A DNA stretch of 43,235 nucleotides, taken from the NCBI GenBank assembly GCA_963639765.1, contig CAVHXA010000016.1, forward strand, positions 1-43,235, written 5' to 3'. The notes beneath the pieces are model-generated. The model was not told where the DNA came from, searched no databases, and saw only the letters and a list, made by a program, of their open reading frames with translations. Positions 15,229 to 22,661 of this stretch are shown piece by piece (position 1 is the first letter of the stretch; every line of letters begins with the position of its first letter). Source of the stretch: CAVHXA01 sp963639765. GTDB taxonomy: Bacteria > Bacillota > Clostridia > Oscillospirales > Oscillospiraceae. Made by a program: the position numbers and the translations under genes.

Positions 15229-16119
15229 TTACTTCCCCGCAGTTTCTGCCGCCGGCTCCTCCGGGGGAACCTCGGTGAAGCTGCCCTCGACCGCATCCGC
15301 GGGGATATCCTCATCATCGAAGCTCCCGGTCGCAATCGCAGTCGCAGCCGCCACGGCAGCGGGATCCGCCTGCTTTTGGTAGTCGATGGACATGAGACCC
15401 CACTTGCCGATCAGCCTGCGCAGGACGGTTTTCTGTGCCATAGCGTCAAAGTCATCTCTCCAGCCTTTGGACTGATACTGCCCCTTGCGGTTCTTGCGCT
15501 CATGCGCCTCGATCTGAGCGCGCGTCATGTAGATAGTCTTCTCCATGCCGTTGACCAGGCGGTAATAGCCGACCCAGCCGATGACCGGCAGCTTCTCGCG
15601 CTCGTCCTCGTCCTCGATAAAGTCAAGCTCGATCTCCTCCGTGAGCCGGTTGTAGCGGACAAGCTCACCCTCGCGGACATCGACCACGTTGATGACCTTG
15701 TACACGCCCGTGCGCATTGCAAGCTGGAGCATACCCTTGTAGCCCAGGATGAAGCTCGCCTCCATGCGTTTGGTGCCGGAGGCGCGGTTGAAGTTGGAGA
15801 AGGGCACGATGTAGGCGTAGCCCAGCTGCGCATCGATGGGCAGATCATAGCTTGCGGCCTTCAATGCGGACTGGATCACGGTCACAGGAGCCTCGGAGAA
15901 GGCACGGGCAAGCTCCGGGGAAGCGTTGATGCAGGAGACGATGGACGCGATGAATTGCGGAGCGCGTCTGCCCAGAAGCTCATCGAAGCGCTTGCGGTAA
16001 CCGTCACGGTCGACGATGGAGGACACCATCTCGGCCACGGAGGCCGCAGCGGCATTGGACTTTCTCACGGCAGGCGCAGCAGAAGCCGCACGCTGGATTG
16101 CGTTGTTGACATTAGCCAT
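15229..16119 (-). CDS. recT: RecT single-strand annealing protein
   Basis: 296 aa, ATG at 16119 behind AGGAAGGAAG. The RecT core is clear: VIQSALKAASYDLPIDAQLG, then GYAYIVPFSNF, EASFILGYKGMLQLAMRTG and MTRAQIEAHERKN. A flexible acidic C-terminus ends the protein. It anneals complementary single strands made by the adjacent YqaJ nuclease. It overlaps that gene by 8 bases, so the two form a coupled recombination pair. Confidence 0.96.
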   Translation of the reverse strand: MANVNNAIQRAASAAPAVRKSNAAAASVAEMVSSIVDRDGYRKRFDELLGRRAPQFIASIVSCINASPELARAFSEAPVTVIQSALKAASYDLPIDAQLGYAYIVPFSNFNRASGTKRMEASFILGYKGMLQLAMRTGVYKVINVVDVREGELVRYNRLTEEIELDFIEDEDEREKLPVIGWVGYYRLVNGMEKTIYMTRAQIEAHERKNRKGQYQSKGWRDDFDAMAQKTVLRRLIGKWGLMSIDYQKQADPAAVAAATAIATGSFDDEDIPADAVEGSFTEVPPEEPAAETAGK

Positions 16120-17131
16120 TCTTCTTTTCTTCCTTCCTCTGCGATACGCGCAGCACACGTGATGTAGATTCCTTCAAATATTTTCCGGCAATTTCGGGGT
16201 TCCCCTTTTTCAGTGCCGCCGTATCGATACGCCGCGTCACCTGGTTCTGCCAGGAGGCCACCTTACCCCCGCAGATGCCGACGGGCTTGTCTGCCATGCG
16301 AAGTTTGATGCGGTTTTCAAGCTCCGCGCGCTGTGTTTCAAGCTCCTTAATCTGAGCCTTGACGTCATCCAGCCGGGAGAAGACATCCTCCATGCCGGAC
16401 AAGTCAACGGGCTCCGTGACAGAGCCGTCCGCCATCTGATACAGGCCGTTTATGGTATCCGTGGTAGCCTTCGTACCGTCCACCTCCGGCGGTGTCTTAG
16501 CCTCCACCAGCGCCCAGAACTCCCGCTCACGCCCGATAAGCGTCTCGATCTCTGCATCCGAAACGGAGACCACGCCGTCCACGCGCTCATCGGCCTCTGG
16601 GTTTTCCTCGCGGGTAAAGCGGTATACGCGGAAGTCCGATCCCATGATAAGCACAGCCAGGTACCAGTCTCTCCAGCCTGTGACCGCCATGTAGTGAACG
16701 CATTGGACGTAGTAGTGCGCCGGAACGGAGACGGAGCCGTCCGGGGAGACGAAGCTGCGATAGTTGTAGGCCGATGTGGTCTTGCACTCCAGACCCGCGT
16801 CACGGCCTCGGACGCGCCGGTCGATATTGGCGCACATGAAGGGCTGCTCGACAGACCCCAAAAGTGCGTTCATGCGCTGGACAGGCAGGGACGCGCGCTC
16901 TGTAAAGCGCCTTGCGACATATTCTTCCAGATCCCGCCCGACGCGCAGCGCTTCGGAATCCGGGGTATCGGGCTTTAAGCCGACCTTGTCTGCCCAGACG
17001 GAAAAAGGGGAGGAAAACGGGGATAACCCCAAAAGCGCCGCCGCGTCCGATCCTCCGATGCCCCGTCTTCTCCAGGCAAGCCACTCTTCGCGGGGCATAT
17101 CCGCTGTGGATACCAGCCTTGTGTAGCTCAT
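16112..17131 (-). CDS. YqaJ-family recombination exonuclease
   Basis: 339 aa, ATG at 17131 with GGAGGAG upstream. The N-terminal YqaJ signature is WLAWRRRGIGGSDAAALLG. The PD-(D/E)xK site is Asp104 (ANIDRR), Glu115 and Lys117 (LECKT), followed by YYVQCVHYMAVTG. The last 100 residues are a charged coiled coil (VKAQIKELETQRAELENRI) with a basic end. It degrades DNA to give single strands for RecT. Confidence 0.95.
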   Translation of the reverse strand: MSYTRLVSTADMPREEWLAWRRRGIGGSDAAALLGLSPFSSPFSVWADKVGLKPDTPDSEALRVGRDLEEYVARRFTERASLPVQRMNALLGSVEQPFMCANIDRRVRGRDAGLECKTTSAYNYRSFVSPDGSVSVPAHYYVQCVHYMAVTGWRDWYLAVLIMGSDFRVYRFTREENPEADERVDGVVSVSDAEIETLIGREREFWALVEAKTPPEVDGTKATTDTINGLYQMADGSVTEPVDLSGMEDVFSRLDDVKAQIKELETQRAELENRIKLRMADKPVGICGGKVASWQNQVTRRIDTAALKKGNPEIAGKYLKESTSRVLRVSQRKEEKKNG

Positions 17132-17442
17132 TTTCTCCTCCTTAGGGGATGCTTCCACCCTTTTACCTTCTCGATATGCTCCACGCCGACCAGGATGTCC
17201 TCATCCTTCATGCAGTTAATCAAGTCCTCAATGGAGATATCGCCGTCATTCAGCTCGTTTGAGAGCTTGTTCGCATGGTCAAGGAGCCTGTACAGGCGTC
17301 TCTCACCGAAGCCGAACTGGTCATGTGCCGCCTGTAGCATACAGATGAGCGCGATCGAGTAGGCCGTAGTCACGTTGCGCTCCAGCACCTGCCTCAGCTC
17401 GGACTCCTTCATGCTGATGTTCGCGTTTACCTTCTTCGCCAC
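17128..17442 (-). CDS. Conserved small helical protein
   Basis: 104 aa. GTG 17442 is chosen as start: it shares one base with the stop of the preceding gene and has GGAG ten bases upstream. The product is helical and charged, with the segment YSIALICMLQAAHDQFGFGERRLYRLL. It overlaps the YqaJ gene by four bases. Small proteins of this kind commonly precede the nuclease in Firmicutes phages. Function unknown. Confidence 0.65.
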   Translation of the reverse strand: MAKKVNANISMKESELRQVLERNVTTAYSIALICMLQAAHDQFGFGERRLYRLLDHANKLSNELNDGDISIEDLINCMKDEDILVGVEHIEKVKGWKHPLRRRK

Positions 17443-17744
17443 TAAAACCACGCTCCTTCCCGCCGCTTCTTTTCTGCCAACATCTCGCGCCGTGCCTCGT
17501 CAGCCGCGCGCCTGGTGTAGGTTTCCTGCACGTCCGTCAAGCCCAAAAGCCAGTCTGCCGACACCTCAAGCGCCACGCATAGAAGCATCAGCGTCTCCAG
17601 CCGGGGCTTGATGCGTCCGTACTCGATGCCCTTGGTCTGCGTGCGGGAAACGCCGGAGAAGTTTGCAAGATCCGTAATCGTCCAGCCCTTCTTCTCCCTT
17701 GCGTCCCATATGCGTTTGCCCATAAGCTCCAGGTCGAGCGTCAT
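17442..17744 (-). CDS. Xre-family HTH regulator
   Basis: 100 aa, ATG at 17744. Residues 8-65 form an HTH (GWTITDLANFSGVSRTQTKGIEYGRIKP) followed by the block LCVALEVSADWLLGLTD typical of Xre repressors. A basic helical tail follows. Inside the early operon it may regulate early genes or act as a Cro-like or antirepressor factor; a target cannot be named from sequence. Confidence 0.85.
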   Translation of the reverse strand: MTLDLELMGKRIWDAREKKGWTITDLANFSGVSRTQTKGIEYGRIKPRLETLMLLCVALEVSADWLLGLTDVQETYTRRAADEARREMLAEKKRREGAWF

Positions 17745-17914
17745 CTCCTAGACCCCCTCACGGCATCGATCACGTTTTTCACGGTCAGAATCGTCCAGTA
17801 GCCGACAATCAGCACCCATGCGGAGCCGCCGCGGGCGAGGATGACCGCCACCCTCGCCGCAATAACCGCCAGCGCAATGACCAGCATCGCGCTCCAAAAA
17901 TCAAGAGGCTTCAC
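17741..17914 (-). CDS. Small membrane protein (57 aa)
   Basis: GTG start at 17914 with GGGAGG six bases upstream; the stop overlaps the next start as ATGA. Two hydrophobic segments (AMLVIALAVIAARVAVIL and AWVLIVGYWTILTV) make it a likely two-pass inner-membrane protein. It overlaps the preceding gene by 14 bases. Small early membrane proteins of phages often act in superinfection exclusion or host take-over; for this one that is only a guess. Confidence 0.6.
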   Translation of the reverse strand: MKPLDFWSAMLVIALAVIAARVAVILARGGSAWVLIVGYWTILTVKNVIDAVRGSRR

Positions 17915-18122
17915 TGCGTGCCTCCCGAAGCATCTCCTTGCAGAGCGCCAGCTCCTGCTTCAAGTCCCCGATCTCCCGCTCCTTGCGGGAGATCACCTTC
18001 TCTAAGTTGACGAGTGCCGTAGTCATCGCCACAACCGTGCGCCCGAAGCTCTCCGTGTCCCGGTCACCGCGCATCGCCGCCGCCACCCGTCTGACTTCCT
18101 TCAGATTCATCTCAAACGTCAT
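17901..18122 (-). CDS. Small coiled-coil protein
   Basis: 73 aa, ATG at 18122 with GGAGG nine bases upstream. Heptad-rich second half (LVNLEKVISRKEREIGDLKQ). It overlaps the neighbours on both sides, as is usual in this operon. No family recognised. Confidence 0.65.
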   Translation of the reverse strand: MTFEMNLKEVRRVAAAMRGDRDTESFGRTVVAMTTALVNLEKVISRKEREIGDLKQELALCKEMLREARSEAS

Positions 18123-18375
18123 CCGTCCTCACCTCCCCCTCATCCTCATGGTAATCCAGCTCACCCGTCTGAGCCGCCTCGGCAAACGTCATGCAGATAT
18201 CTGCCATCTCATGAGGCGTCTTCTCCATCTCCGCCACCGCCAAGTAGAACAGCTTTGCCGTCGCTGCCAACACCGCGCCGCACGTGGCTTTCTTCTCCGG
18301 AAACGTGAGATCTGCGTTTAAGCAGTCCTCGTTTTCCTCCACCGTCAGCACAAGCACGGTCTTCAGCTCACTCAT
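18112..18375 (-). CDS. Small acidic hypothetical protein
   Basis: 87 aa, ATG at 18375 after GGGAGG. Acidic with helical segments (LAATAKLFYLAVAEMEKTPH) and an acidic end. It is translationally coupled to the genes at both ends. I do not recognise the family. Confidence 0.65.
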   Translation of the reverse strand: MSELKTVLVLTVEENEDCLNADLTFPEKKATCGAVLAATAKLFYLAVAEMEKTPHEMADICMTFAEAAQTGELDYHEDEGEVRTDDV

Positions 18376-18587
18376 AATGTTTCCTCCCTGTCATAGCTTT
18401 GGGGGTTGTTGATGCCGTCCCGGACAAGTTTTGTGTTGAATTCGTAGAACTGCACGTCGGAGATCGCGCCCAGGCTGTGCGCCATTCTTACCTCGCCGTA
18501 GGTCTGATACATAAGCTCCCTGTCGCGTTCGCGCATGGCGTACTCGGTTCTCGACTTCAGATAGGCGTACGCGTCACTGCTCGTCAT
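18372..18587 (-). CDS. Small hypothetical protein
   Basis: 71 aa, ATG at 18587 with AAAGGAG. Charged helical protein with Tyr/Arg/Glu-rich content (RTEYAMRERDRELMYQTYGE). It overlaps the next gene by four bases. Function unknown. Confidence 0.65.
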   Translation of the reverse strand: MTSSDAYAYLKSRTEYAMRERDRELMYQTYGEVRMAHSLGAISDVQFYEFNTKLVRDGINNPQSYDREETL

Positions 18588-18599
18588 CGTTCTTCTCCT

Positions 18600-18824
18600 T
18601 TACCAATCCAGTTTTCTGCCGCAGACCGGGCAGTAGTTCGCTTCAATCACGTGCTGCAACTCGTCCGGTTCCCCGTTGCCGTTATCGCCGAAGGACGTGA
18701 TGGCCAGCATGAGATTCATCGGGTAGAACTCAACTGCAAGCTGATGACCGTTTGAACCCTCAAGGCTTATAAGCTGGTCTTCCACGCAGAACTCGCACGG
18801 CTCAAGAGCCTTCTTCCTTGGCAT
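18600..18824 (-). CDS. Split zinc-ribbon protein (74 aa)
   Basis: Start at ATG 18824, nine bases after GGAGG. CEFC near the start and CPVCGRKL at the end bracket a beta-rich middle (LAVEFYPMNLMLAITSF), giving a knuckle-type zinc site across the protein. Similar two-ended CxxC proteins are common in Clostridia phage early regions. It overlaps the Lar-like gene by 23 bases. Confidence 0.65.
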   Translation of the reverse strand: MPRKKALEPCEFCVEDQLISLEGSNGHQLAVEFYPMNLMLAITSFGDNGNGEPDELQHVIEANYCPVCGRKLDW

Positions 18825-19044
18825 CGTCCGCATCCTCCATAATCTCGCCCGTGTCGGTGTCGGAGTGCCACGTAAGCCTGTTCCAGGCATCAATAGCTAC
18901 GTCCATGCTGTCGCAAGCCGTCTCCGTGTCGTAGACGCAGAGACTCACGCCGCACTCCGGGCACCAGACGGTTGTCCACACCCGCTCATAGCGTTTTCGC
19001 GCCTTCGCCCCGCAGCGGGGGCAGGGTTTTACTCCCCGCGCCAC
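18802..19044 (-). CDS. Lar-like restriction alleviation protein
   Basis: 80 aa, GTG at 19044 with GAGGTG upstream. KPCPRCGAKARK and VWCPECGVS provide the four zinc-binding Cys, and AIDAWNRLT matches the C-terminal motif of the Lar family, which in Rac and related elements modulates type I restriction. Here the function is by family resemblance only; many phage members are untested. It has an acidic tail. Confidence 0.75.
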   Translation of the reverse strand: MARGVKPCPRCGAKARKRYERVWTTVWCPECGVSLCVYDTETACDSMDVAIDAWNRLTWHSDTDTGEIMEDADDAKEEGS

Positions 19045-19388
19045 GGCTGCACCTCGAGAAATCTGTCGCAGATCTTATCGATGTAATCCATGCCGAGCCC
19101 GACAAGCTCCTCGTTCTCCGTTCCGCACAGGACAGCCGTCCCGACAATCGGATCGCGCCAGTTGTCGTGGATGTCGTAGGCCAGCTCGTTTTCGGCAAGC
19201 TCTGAGATCTTGCCCTCCTCGTTGACCACCATCACGGGCGTGATGCCGTCCTCCGTATCGGGAAGGATCGTCCCCGCCACCTCGATGTAGCCCTCGACGA
19301 TCTCCTGCAGATCATGGAGATCAAGAATCTCAGCCGTGTGCCGCACCTCCACGCGCCCGTCAGCGTACAGAATGATAATGCCCGTCAC
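19029..19388 (-). CDS. DUF3846-like protein
   Basis: 119 aa, GTG at 19388 after GGGAGTG. LHDLQEIVEGYIEVAG, MVVNEEGKISELAENELAYD and PIVGTAVLCG match the DUF3846 pattern of small proteins in phages and conjugative elements. Biochemical role unknown. It overlaps both neighbours, so it is part of the same early message. Confidence 0.75.
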   Translation of the reverse strand: MTGIIILYADGRVEVRHTAEILDLHDLQEIVEGYIEVAGTILPDTEDGITPVMVVNEEGKISELAENELAYDIHDNWRDPIVGTAVLCGTENEELVGLGMDYIDKICDRFLEVQPWRGE

Positions 19389-20377
19389 TTTTCGAACACT
19401 CCCTTCAGCATTTCGTTCGTACGGTAATACGCCGCCGCAAACTCGCCCACCGCAGAGCAGACTTCATAGGTTGTTGTATCAAGCGCCTGTGCCAGATTGG
19501 CGATGCCCCGCCCCATCTCAGCCAGCGTGCTCACGACTTCCGTCTGCAGGGCACGGTCTGCCAGCTTCTCTTCGCACTTGCAGCCTTCCATGCCGCCGCA
19601 TTCGCATTCCTGCGTCTCCTCGTTCTTCACGATTTCTTCCACCGCTTCTTCATCCTCCTTCATCTTCTCCAGCTTCGTCTCAACGACATCCTGTTTCGCC
19701 TCAACGCACTCCAGCTTCGTCTCAACGACATCCTCCGCTGCGTTTTCGCAGCGCTCCTCGGTCTCCGGCTGTTTCGCTTCGGTCTTCGCCCTCTTCTTCT
19801 CCTTGGTCGGGCTGATGTGGTGACGGCACTCTGCGCACAGCTGCTGCTTCGGCGCCTCCGGCGTGAACTTCGCACCGCAGACGGCGCATTCGCGGGTGCC
19901 GTCCTCTCCGACCGCCGTAGCGCCCAACGCCGCCAGGTTTGCTCGGATGGGCTGCTTTGCCTGTTTGCGCCAATCCGCTGCCTTCTGCGACCGATTTCTC
20001 GGAGGAGGCTCGTTCGGGTCATGTTCGCCCTTGTAAACGATCATGCCCTGCGAGTTGAACCACGCCTTCACTTCGTCCTTGCGATTTGCCCGGCAATCCT
20101 TGCAAATCTCGGAGCCGTTGAAGGAGGCGAAATCCTTCCCGCAGATCGCACACTGTGCTCTGGCAGCGCCCTTGGACATCCCAAGCCGGATTGTCCGGCA
20201 CGTCCGGCAGTAGCGCTCCTTGCCCTTGCCCGTAAACGTCTCGCCGCAGTCTTCACAGGTACGCTGCGAGTAAAGCTCCGGCTTGTACTCCTCTGCGCTG
20301 TCGGCTCTGTCCTCCCTCAGTGCAGCCGGATCACTCAGCTCCGGCCGCCCGTTGATGATGCTCAGCACCTCGTCCAT
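19385..20377 (-). CDS. Multi zinc-ribbon / coiled-coil protein
   Basis: 330 aa, ATG at 20377 with AAGGGG upstream. Three CxxC..CxxC ribbons: CEDCGETF..CRTCR (about 38-60), CAICGKDF..CKDCR (about 72-95) and CAVCGAKF..CAECRHH (about 165-185). A Lys/Glu coiled coil follows with a 14-aa repeat DVVETKLE, encoded by an exact 26-bp direct repeat (19667-19692 and 19709-19734), then a CECGGMEGCKC cluster. The C-terminus is helical (TLAEMGRGIANLAQALD). The ribbons look duplicated. It is probably a nucleic-acid or protein scaffold; no enzyme motif is visible. Confidence 0.75.
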   Translation of the reverse strand: MDEVLSIINGRPELSDPAALREDRADSAEEYKPELYSQRTCEDCGETFTGKGKERYCRTCRTIRLGMSKGAARAQCAICGKDFASFNGSEICKDCRANRKDEVKAWFNSQGMIVYKGEHDPNEPPPRNRSQKAADWRKQAKQPIRANLAALGATAVGEDGTRECAVCGAKFTPEAPKQQLCAECRHHISPTKEKKRAKTEAKQPETEERCENAAEDVVETKLECVEAKQDVVETKLEKMKEDEEAVEEIVKNEETQECECGGMEGCKCEEKLADRALQTEVVSTLAEMGRGIANLAQALDTTTYEVCSAVGEFAAAYYRTNEMLKGVFEK

Positions 20378-20403
20378 TGTTTTACCCCTTGTCCTTCCTT
20401 TCG

Positions 20404-20520
20404 TTATTTTTCCTGCAGCGCAATGCGGAAAGCATTGCCCCAACACGCCGCCCGGAGGAGCGCCTCGCCGCCGATGACATCGGGGATCTGGCGAAGGGCG
20501 TGCAGCCGGTTATAGCTCAC
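20404..20520 (-). CDS. Possible 38-aa protein
   Basis: GTG at 20520 overlaps the end of the upstream gene and the frame ends 26 bp before the next start. The product contains RLHALRQIPDVIGGEALLRA. There is no good ribosome site, so translation would rely on coupling. A longer frame from 20745 passes through this region, but its middle part is Trp/Ile-rich in a way that looks like a shadow. Confidence 0.35.
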   Translation of the reverse strand: MSYNRLHALRQIPDVIGGEALLRAACWGNAFRIALQEK

Positions 20521-20749
20521 GCAGCCCAGCATGATCCATATCACGCTGCGCAGCACGATCCACCAGTTCCGCCGGAACCAGATGATGACCTGCAAGCAGA
20601 AGATCGCGGCCGTCCTCCGTGCGGACTCTCCAAAGGTCATCTCCGACTTCCGCAATGACCGTGAGGAGCTCGTAATCTGGCGAAGGGACACCACGTCCGA
20701 CGTGAACGGGGCGTCGACATACGGTCTGACCGTGTAGGTATTCATGCAT
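20510..20749 (-). CDS. Small hypothetical protein (79 aa)
   Basis: ATG at 20749 with AGGAGG five bases upstream. The central part DYELLTVIAEVGDDLWRVRT reads like a compact beta-rich domain. An ATG four bases downstream opens a competing frame, and I prefer this one because of its composition. No family recognised. Confidence 0.5.
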   Translation of the reverse strand: MHEYLHGQTVCRRPVHVGRGVPSPDYELLTVIAEVGDDLWRVRTEDGRDLLLAGHHLVPAELVDRAAQRDMDHAGLREL

Positions 20750-20768
20750 GCGTTCCTCCTTTTAGTGT

Positions 20769-20966
20769 TCAGTCAATGTGCCTTCCGCGCTTGCGCATCA
20801 GCTCCTTGAGCCTGTAGATCCTGCGCTTGGCACAGATTTCGTAATCATTTGCCTGTTGCTCTCCGACAGTCGGAGCGCGGATGATGCGCTCCGCCAAGTA
20901 CTCCGTGCAGCTCCCGTGGCATCCCGTGTGCCTCATCCTGCACAGGTAGCACACGGACTGTGGCAT
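20769..20966 (-). CDS. Small Cys-cluster protein (65 aa)
   Basis: ATG at 20966, just after the transglycosylase stop, with GGAG five bases upstream. CYLCRMRHTGCHGSCTEY gives four Cys and a His for one metal site, followed by a basic helical tail (KRRIYRLKELMRKRGRH). This is a recurrent short family in Firmicutes phages. Function unknown. Confidence 0.7.
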   Translation of the reverse strand: MPQSVCYLCRMRHTGCHGSCTEYLAERIIRAPTVGEQQANDYEICAKRRIYRLKELMRKRGRHID

Positions 20967-20968
20967 CT

Positions 20969-21517
20969 TTACTCCATCGTCCAGAGGATTTCTTCGGGCA
21001 TCGGCACGGGATCCGGCTCCAGAGGATCCGGCTCCGGGGGAGCCGTGTACTTCTCCATCCGCTCCGTCACCGTGCGGGAGTACCATGTCTGGTAGATTCC
21101 GTTTTTCCATTTTTCCGCAGCCCCTCCCGCTCCGAGGTTGTAGCACATCAGCGCCAGACCGAGGGCGCCGTCCGTGCGTTCCAGATGCTCATGCAGGATC
21201 GCCGCGCCGATGGTCATCGAGTCCCTGGCTGAGTACAGATCATACGTCTCCAGCCCGGCCTCCTTCGCGTAGTGCCCGGCGAAGCTCCTGTGGATGCCCA
21301 TGAGGCCTTCACACGTTCCGTTCCCGGCCTCCGTGTCCAGCCCCGACTCCGTTTCGGCGATCGCAAGGATTACGCCCTCTGGAAGCCCCCATTCGCGCTC
21401 CAGCGTGTAGGAGTATAATTCCTCATCCTTCGTCAAATCTGCGTTCTGAGCGAGTCCTGACGCCGCTGTGAGCATTCCTGCGGCCAGCATCGCCGCCGCC
21501 GTTCGTCTCCAGTTCAA
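20969..21517 (-). CDS. Lytic transglycosylase with signal peptide
   Basis: 182 aa. I choose TTG 21517, seven bases after AGGAGG, because it puts a clear signal peptide at the start: NWRR then AAAMLAAGMLTAASG, with a cut near GLAQ. The SLT-type domain has AIAETESGLD with the catalytic Glu (residue 55 or 57), CEGLMGIH and LMCYNLGAGG. The tail is Pro/Glu-rich. The enzyme cleaves peptidoglycan, and with a signal it should work outside the membrane. Its place in the early operon, far from holin and amidase, is odd and fits host-surface remodelling or superinfection control rather than lysis. Confidence 0.85.
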   Translation of the reverse strand: MNWRRTAAAMLAAGMLTAASGLAQNADLTKDEELYSYTLEREWGLPEGVILAIAETESGLDTEAGNGTCEGLMGIHRSFAGHYAKEAGLETYDLYSARDSMTIGAAILHEHLERTDGALGLALMCYNLGAGGAAEKWKNGIYQTWYSRTVTERMEKYTAPPEPDPLEPDPVPMPEEILWTME

Positions 21518-21674
21518 TCGTGTTCCTCCTGTTTCCTTTTCGTCCCCAGCACATGGGGCAGATGTACGCGCAATCGGGAAATGTGGAGAGTGCTGAGATG
21601 TTCCACTCCTCCCCGCAGAAGCGGCACCTAGCATAGCGCCGTCCGCTCCTGCGGTCTTCCTCCTCCGCGCTCAT
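21423..21674 (-). CDS. Zinc-ribbon protein (83 aa)
   Basis: ATG at 21674 overlaps the upstream stop as ATGA. CRFCGEEW and CAYICPMCWGRKG form a zinc ribbon at about residues 17-45. The last 30 residues overlap the transglycosylase start by 95 bases and are low complexity, so the true end may matter little. Confidence 0.65.
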   Translation of the reverse strand: MSAEEEDRRSGRRYARCRFCGEEWNISALSTFPDCAYICPMCWGRKGNRRNTIELETNGGGDAGRRNAHSGVRTRSERRFDEG

Positions 21675-21895
21675 GCGGTCATGCGCCGCGGCTCCCAGCG
21701 GAAGCGGCTGCGGCACTTCGGGCAGAAGAGCACAGGACGCGTATGCGCCGTGCGGTAATCGATCCCGCCTTCGGAGTAGATGTCCTCGCCGCAGTCCGGG
21801 CAGATGCCGTCAGCCGGGGAAAAGCAGGGGATCGCGCACCGGGCGAACTGACGAGCCTGTGCCTCAATGCAGCTCAGCCTTTCTTCCTTCGTCAT
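21671..21895 (-). CDS. Zinc-ribbon protein (74 aa)
   Basis: ATG at 21895 behind GGAGAGGAG. CAIPC near residue 20, CPDCGEDIY and CPKCRSRFRW provide the metal ligands. Its ribbon differs from the next gene in spacing but the two look like neighbours of one paralogous set. Function unknown. Confidence 0.7.
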   Translation of the reverse strand: MTKEERLSCIEAQARQFARCAIPCFSPADGICPDCGEDIYSEGGIDYRTAHTRPVLFCPKCRSRFRWEPRRMTA

Positions 21896-21900
21896 GGTTC

Positions 21901-22113
21901 TTACTCCTCTCCGTCCACACCCAGGAGATCGTTGGGCGTACAGTCCAGAATCTCCGCACAGCGCATAATCATCGCATCGGTCGGAGCCTTGATGCCGACT
22001 TCCCACTGCTGAACAAGAGACGGGCTGCAGGGGATGCGCTGCGCAAGGTTTTCTCTCGACATACCCGCACGTTTGCGGTACACATAAAGCCGTTCGGAAA
22101 ATTTGCTTCTCAT
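21901..22113 (-). CDS. Xre-type HTH protein
   Basis: 70 aa, ATG at 22113 with AAAGGACG upstream. A nearly pure HTH domain (MSRENLAQRIPCSPSLVQQWEVGIKAP) with the usual end ILDCTPNDLLGV. It is preceded by a 377-bp gap carrying the structured-RNA candidate, so it may have its own control. It is a further early regulator besides the Cro-like gene. Confidence 0.85.
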   Translation of the reverse strand: MRSKFSERLYVYRKRAGMSRENLAQRIPCSPSLVQQWEVGIKAPTDAMIMRCAEILDCTPNDLLGVDGEE

Positions 22114-22157
22114 CGTTTCACGTCCTTTCGCAATCTTTCAATACTTGGTGTCATCTT

Positions 22158-22395
22158 TTCCCAAAAGGGAAGCGCACAGCATGCTTGCCCATGCCATGCG
22201 CCGTGCTCCGAAGCACGAAGGGGAGAATTTCTGCGGGTGGGACAGGCCGGAACCCATGCGGTTTCTCATAACGACTTCCGGGTCTTGGGGAAACCCGTGT
22301 GCTCGGCTTGATACTCTGCTCTCGGCTTTTTGAATACAATGGGATGAACATATCCTTGATATGCAGGTTGCGGTCTGCATATTTGATTTTGTCTT
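22158..22395 (+). ncRNA. Candidate structured non-coding RNA
   Basis: In a gap without a convincing gene (22114-22490), nested stems follow each other on one strand: TTCCC-AAAA-GGGAA (22158-22171); GCGCA-ca-GCATG with CATGC-ca-TGCGC (22172-22201); CGTGCT-CCGA-AGCACG (22202-22217); CCGGAA with TTCCGG (22247-22281), which may exchange with CGGGT/ACCCG. At the end TATGCAG-gttgcggt-CTGCATA is followed by TTTGATTTTG, like an intrinsic terminator on the plus strand. This density is far above that of the neighbouring genes. Strand is uncertain, no promoter is clear, and I cannot name the RNA class; the raiA-motif family would be one to test. Confidence 0.45.
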
Positions 22396-22490
22396 CCTGT
22401 GGTCTTGCTCTTAGGAAAAGAACCGTTCGGCCTTCTCCCCCCGCCTCAGCCGGTTGAAATTCGCCCCTTCGCGCCCCGGATCAGGAAGTG

Positions 22491-22661
22491 CTATCTTGTC
22501 TTCTCCCGGGAGACTTCCTCCCGGCGTTCAAGCTCCTGCCGGTACTCCGGCGTCCACATTGCCCGTCTGATGCAGCCCTCCAGCGTCCTCGCGATCCCGC
22601 CGAACTGAGCCTTCGGAATCTCCCGGATGTTGACCGCGCCGCCATTCGTCACAATCGTCAT
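22491..22661 (-). CDS. Small conserved-looking protein (56 aa)
   Basis: ATG at 22661 overlaps the stop of the Cro-like gene as ATGA. The product starts MTIVTNGGAVNIREIPKAQF and continues GGIARTLEGCIRRAMWTPEY with a charged tail. Coupling to the Cro-like gene and clean composition support it. It may modulate the switch. Function unknown. Confidence 0.65.
   Translation of the reverse strand: MTIVTNGGAVNIREIPKAQFGGIARTLEGCIRRAMWTPEYRQELERREEVSREKTR

Noticed and set aside
20404..20745. 113-aa minus-strand frame starting at 20745
   Set aside because: Its middle is Trp/Ile/Phe-rich noise while another frame (20510-20749) has a protein-like sequence and a better ribosome site. Only its last 38 codons are kept as a doubtful gene.
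22138..22380. 80-aa and 66-aa minus frames and a 76-aa plus frame across the RNA candidate
   Set aside because: Composition is irregular, no good ribosome sites are present, and stem-forming sequence explains the region better. I keep some doubt about the 66-aa frame (22151-22351).
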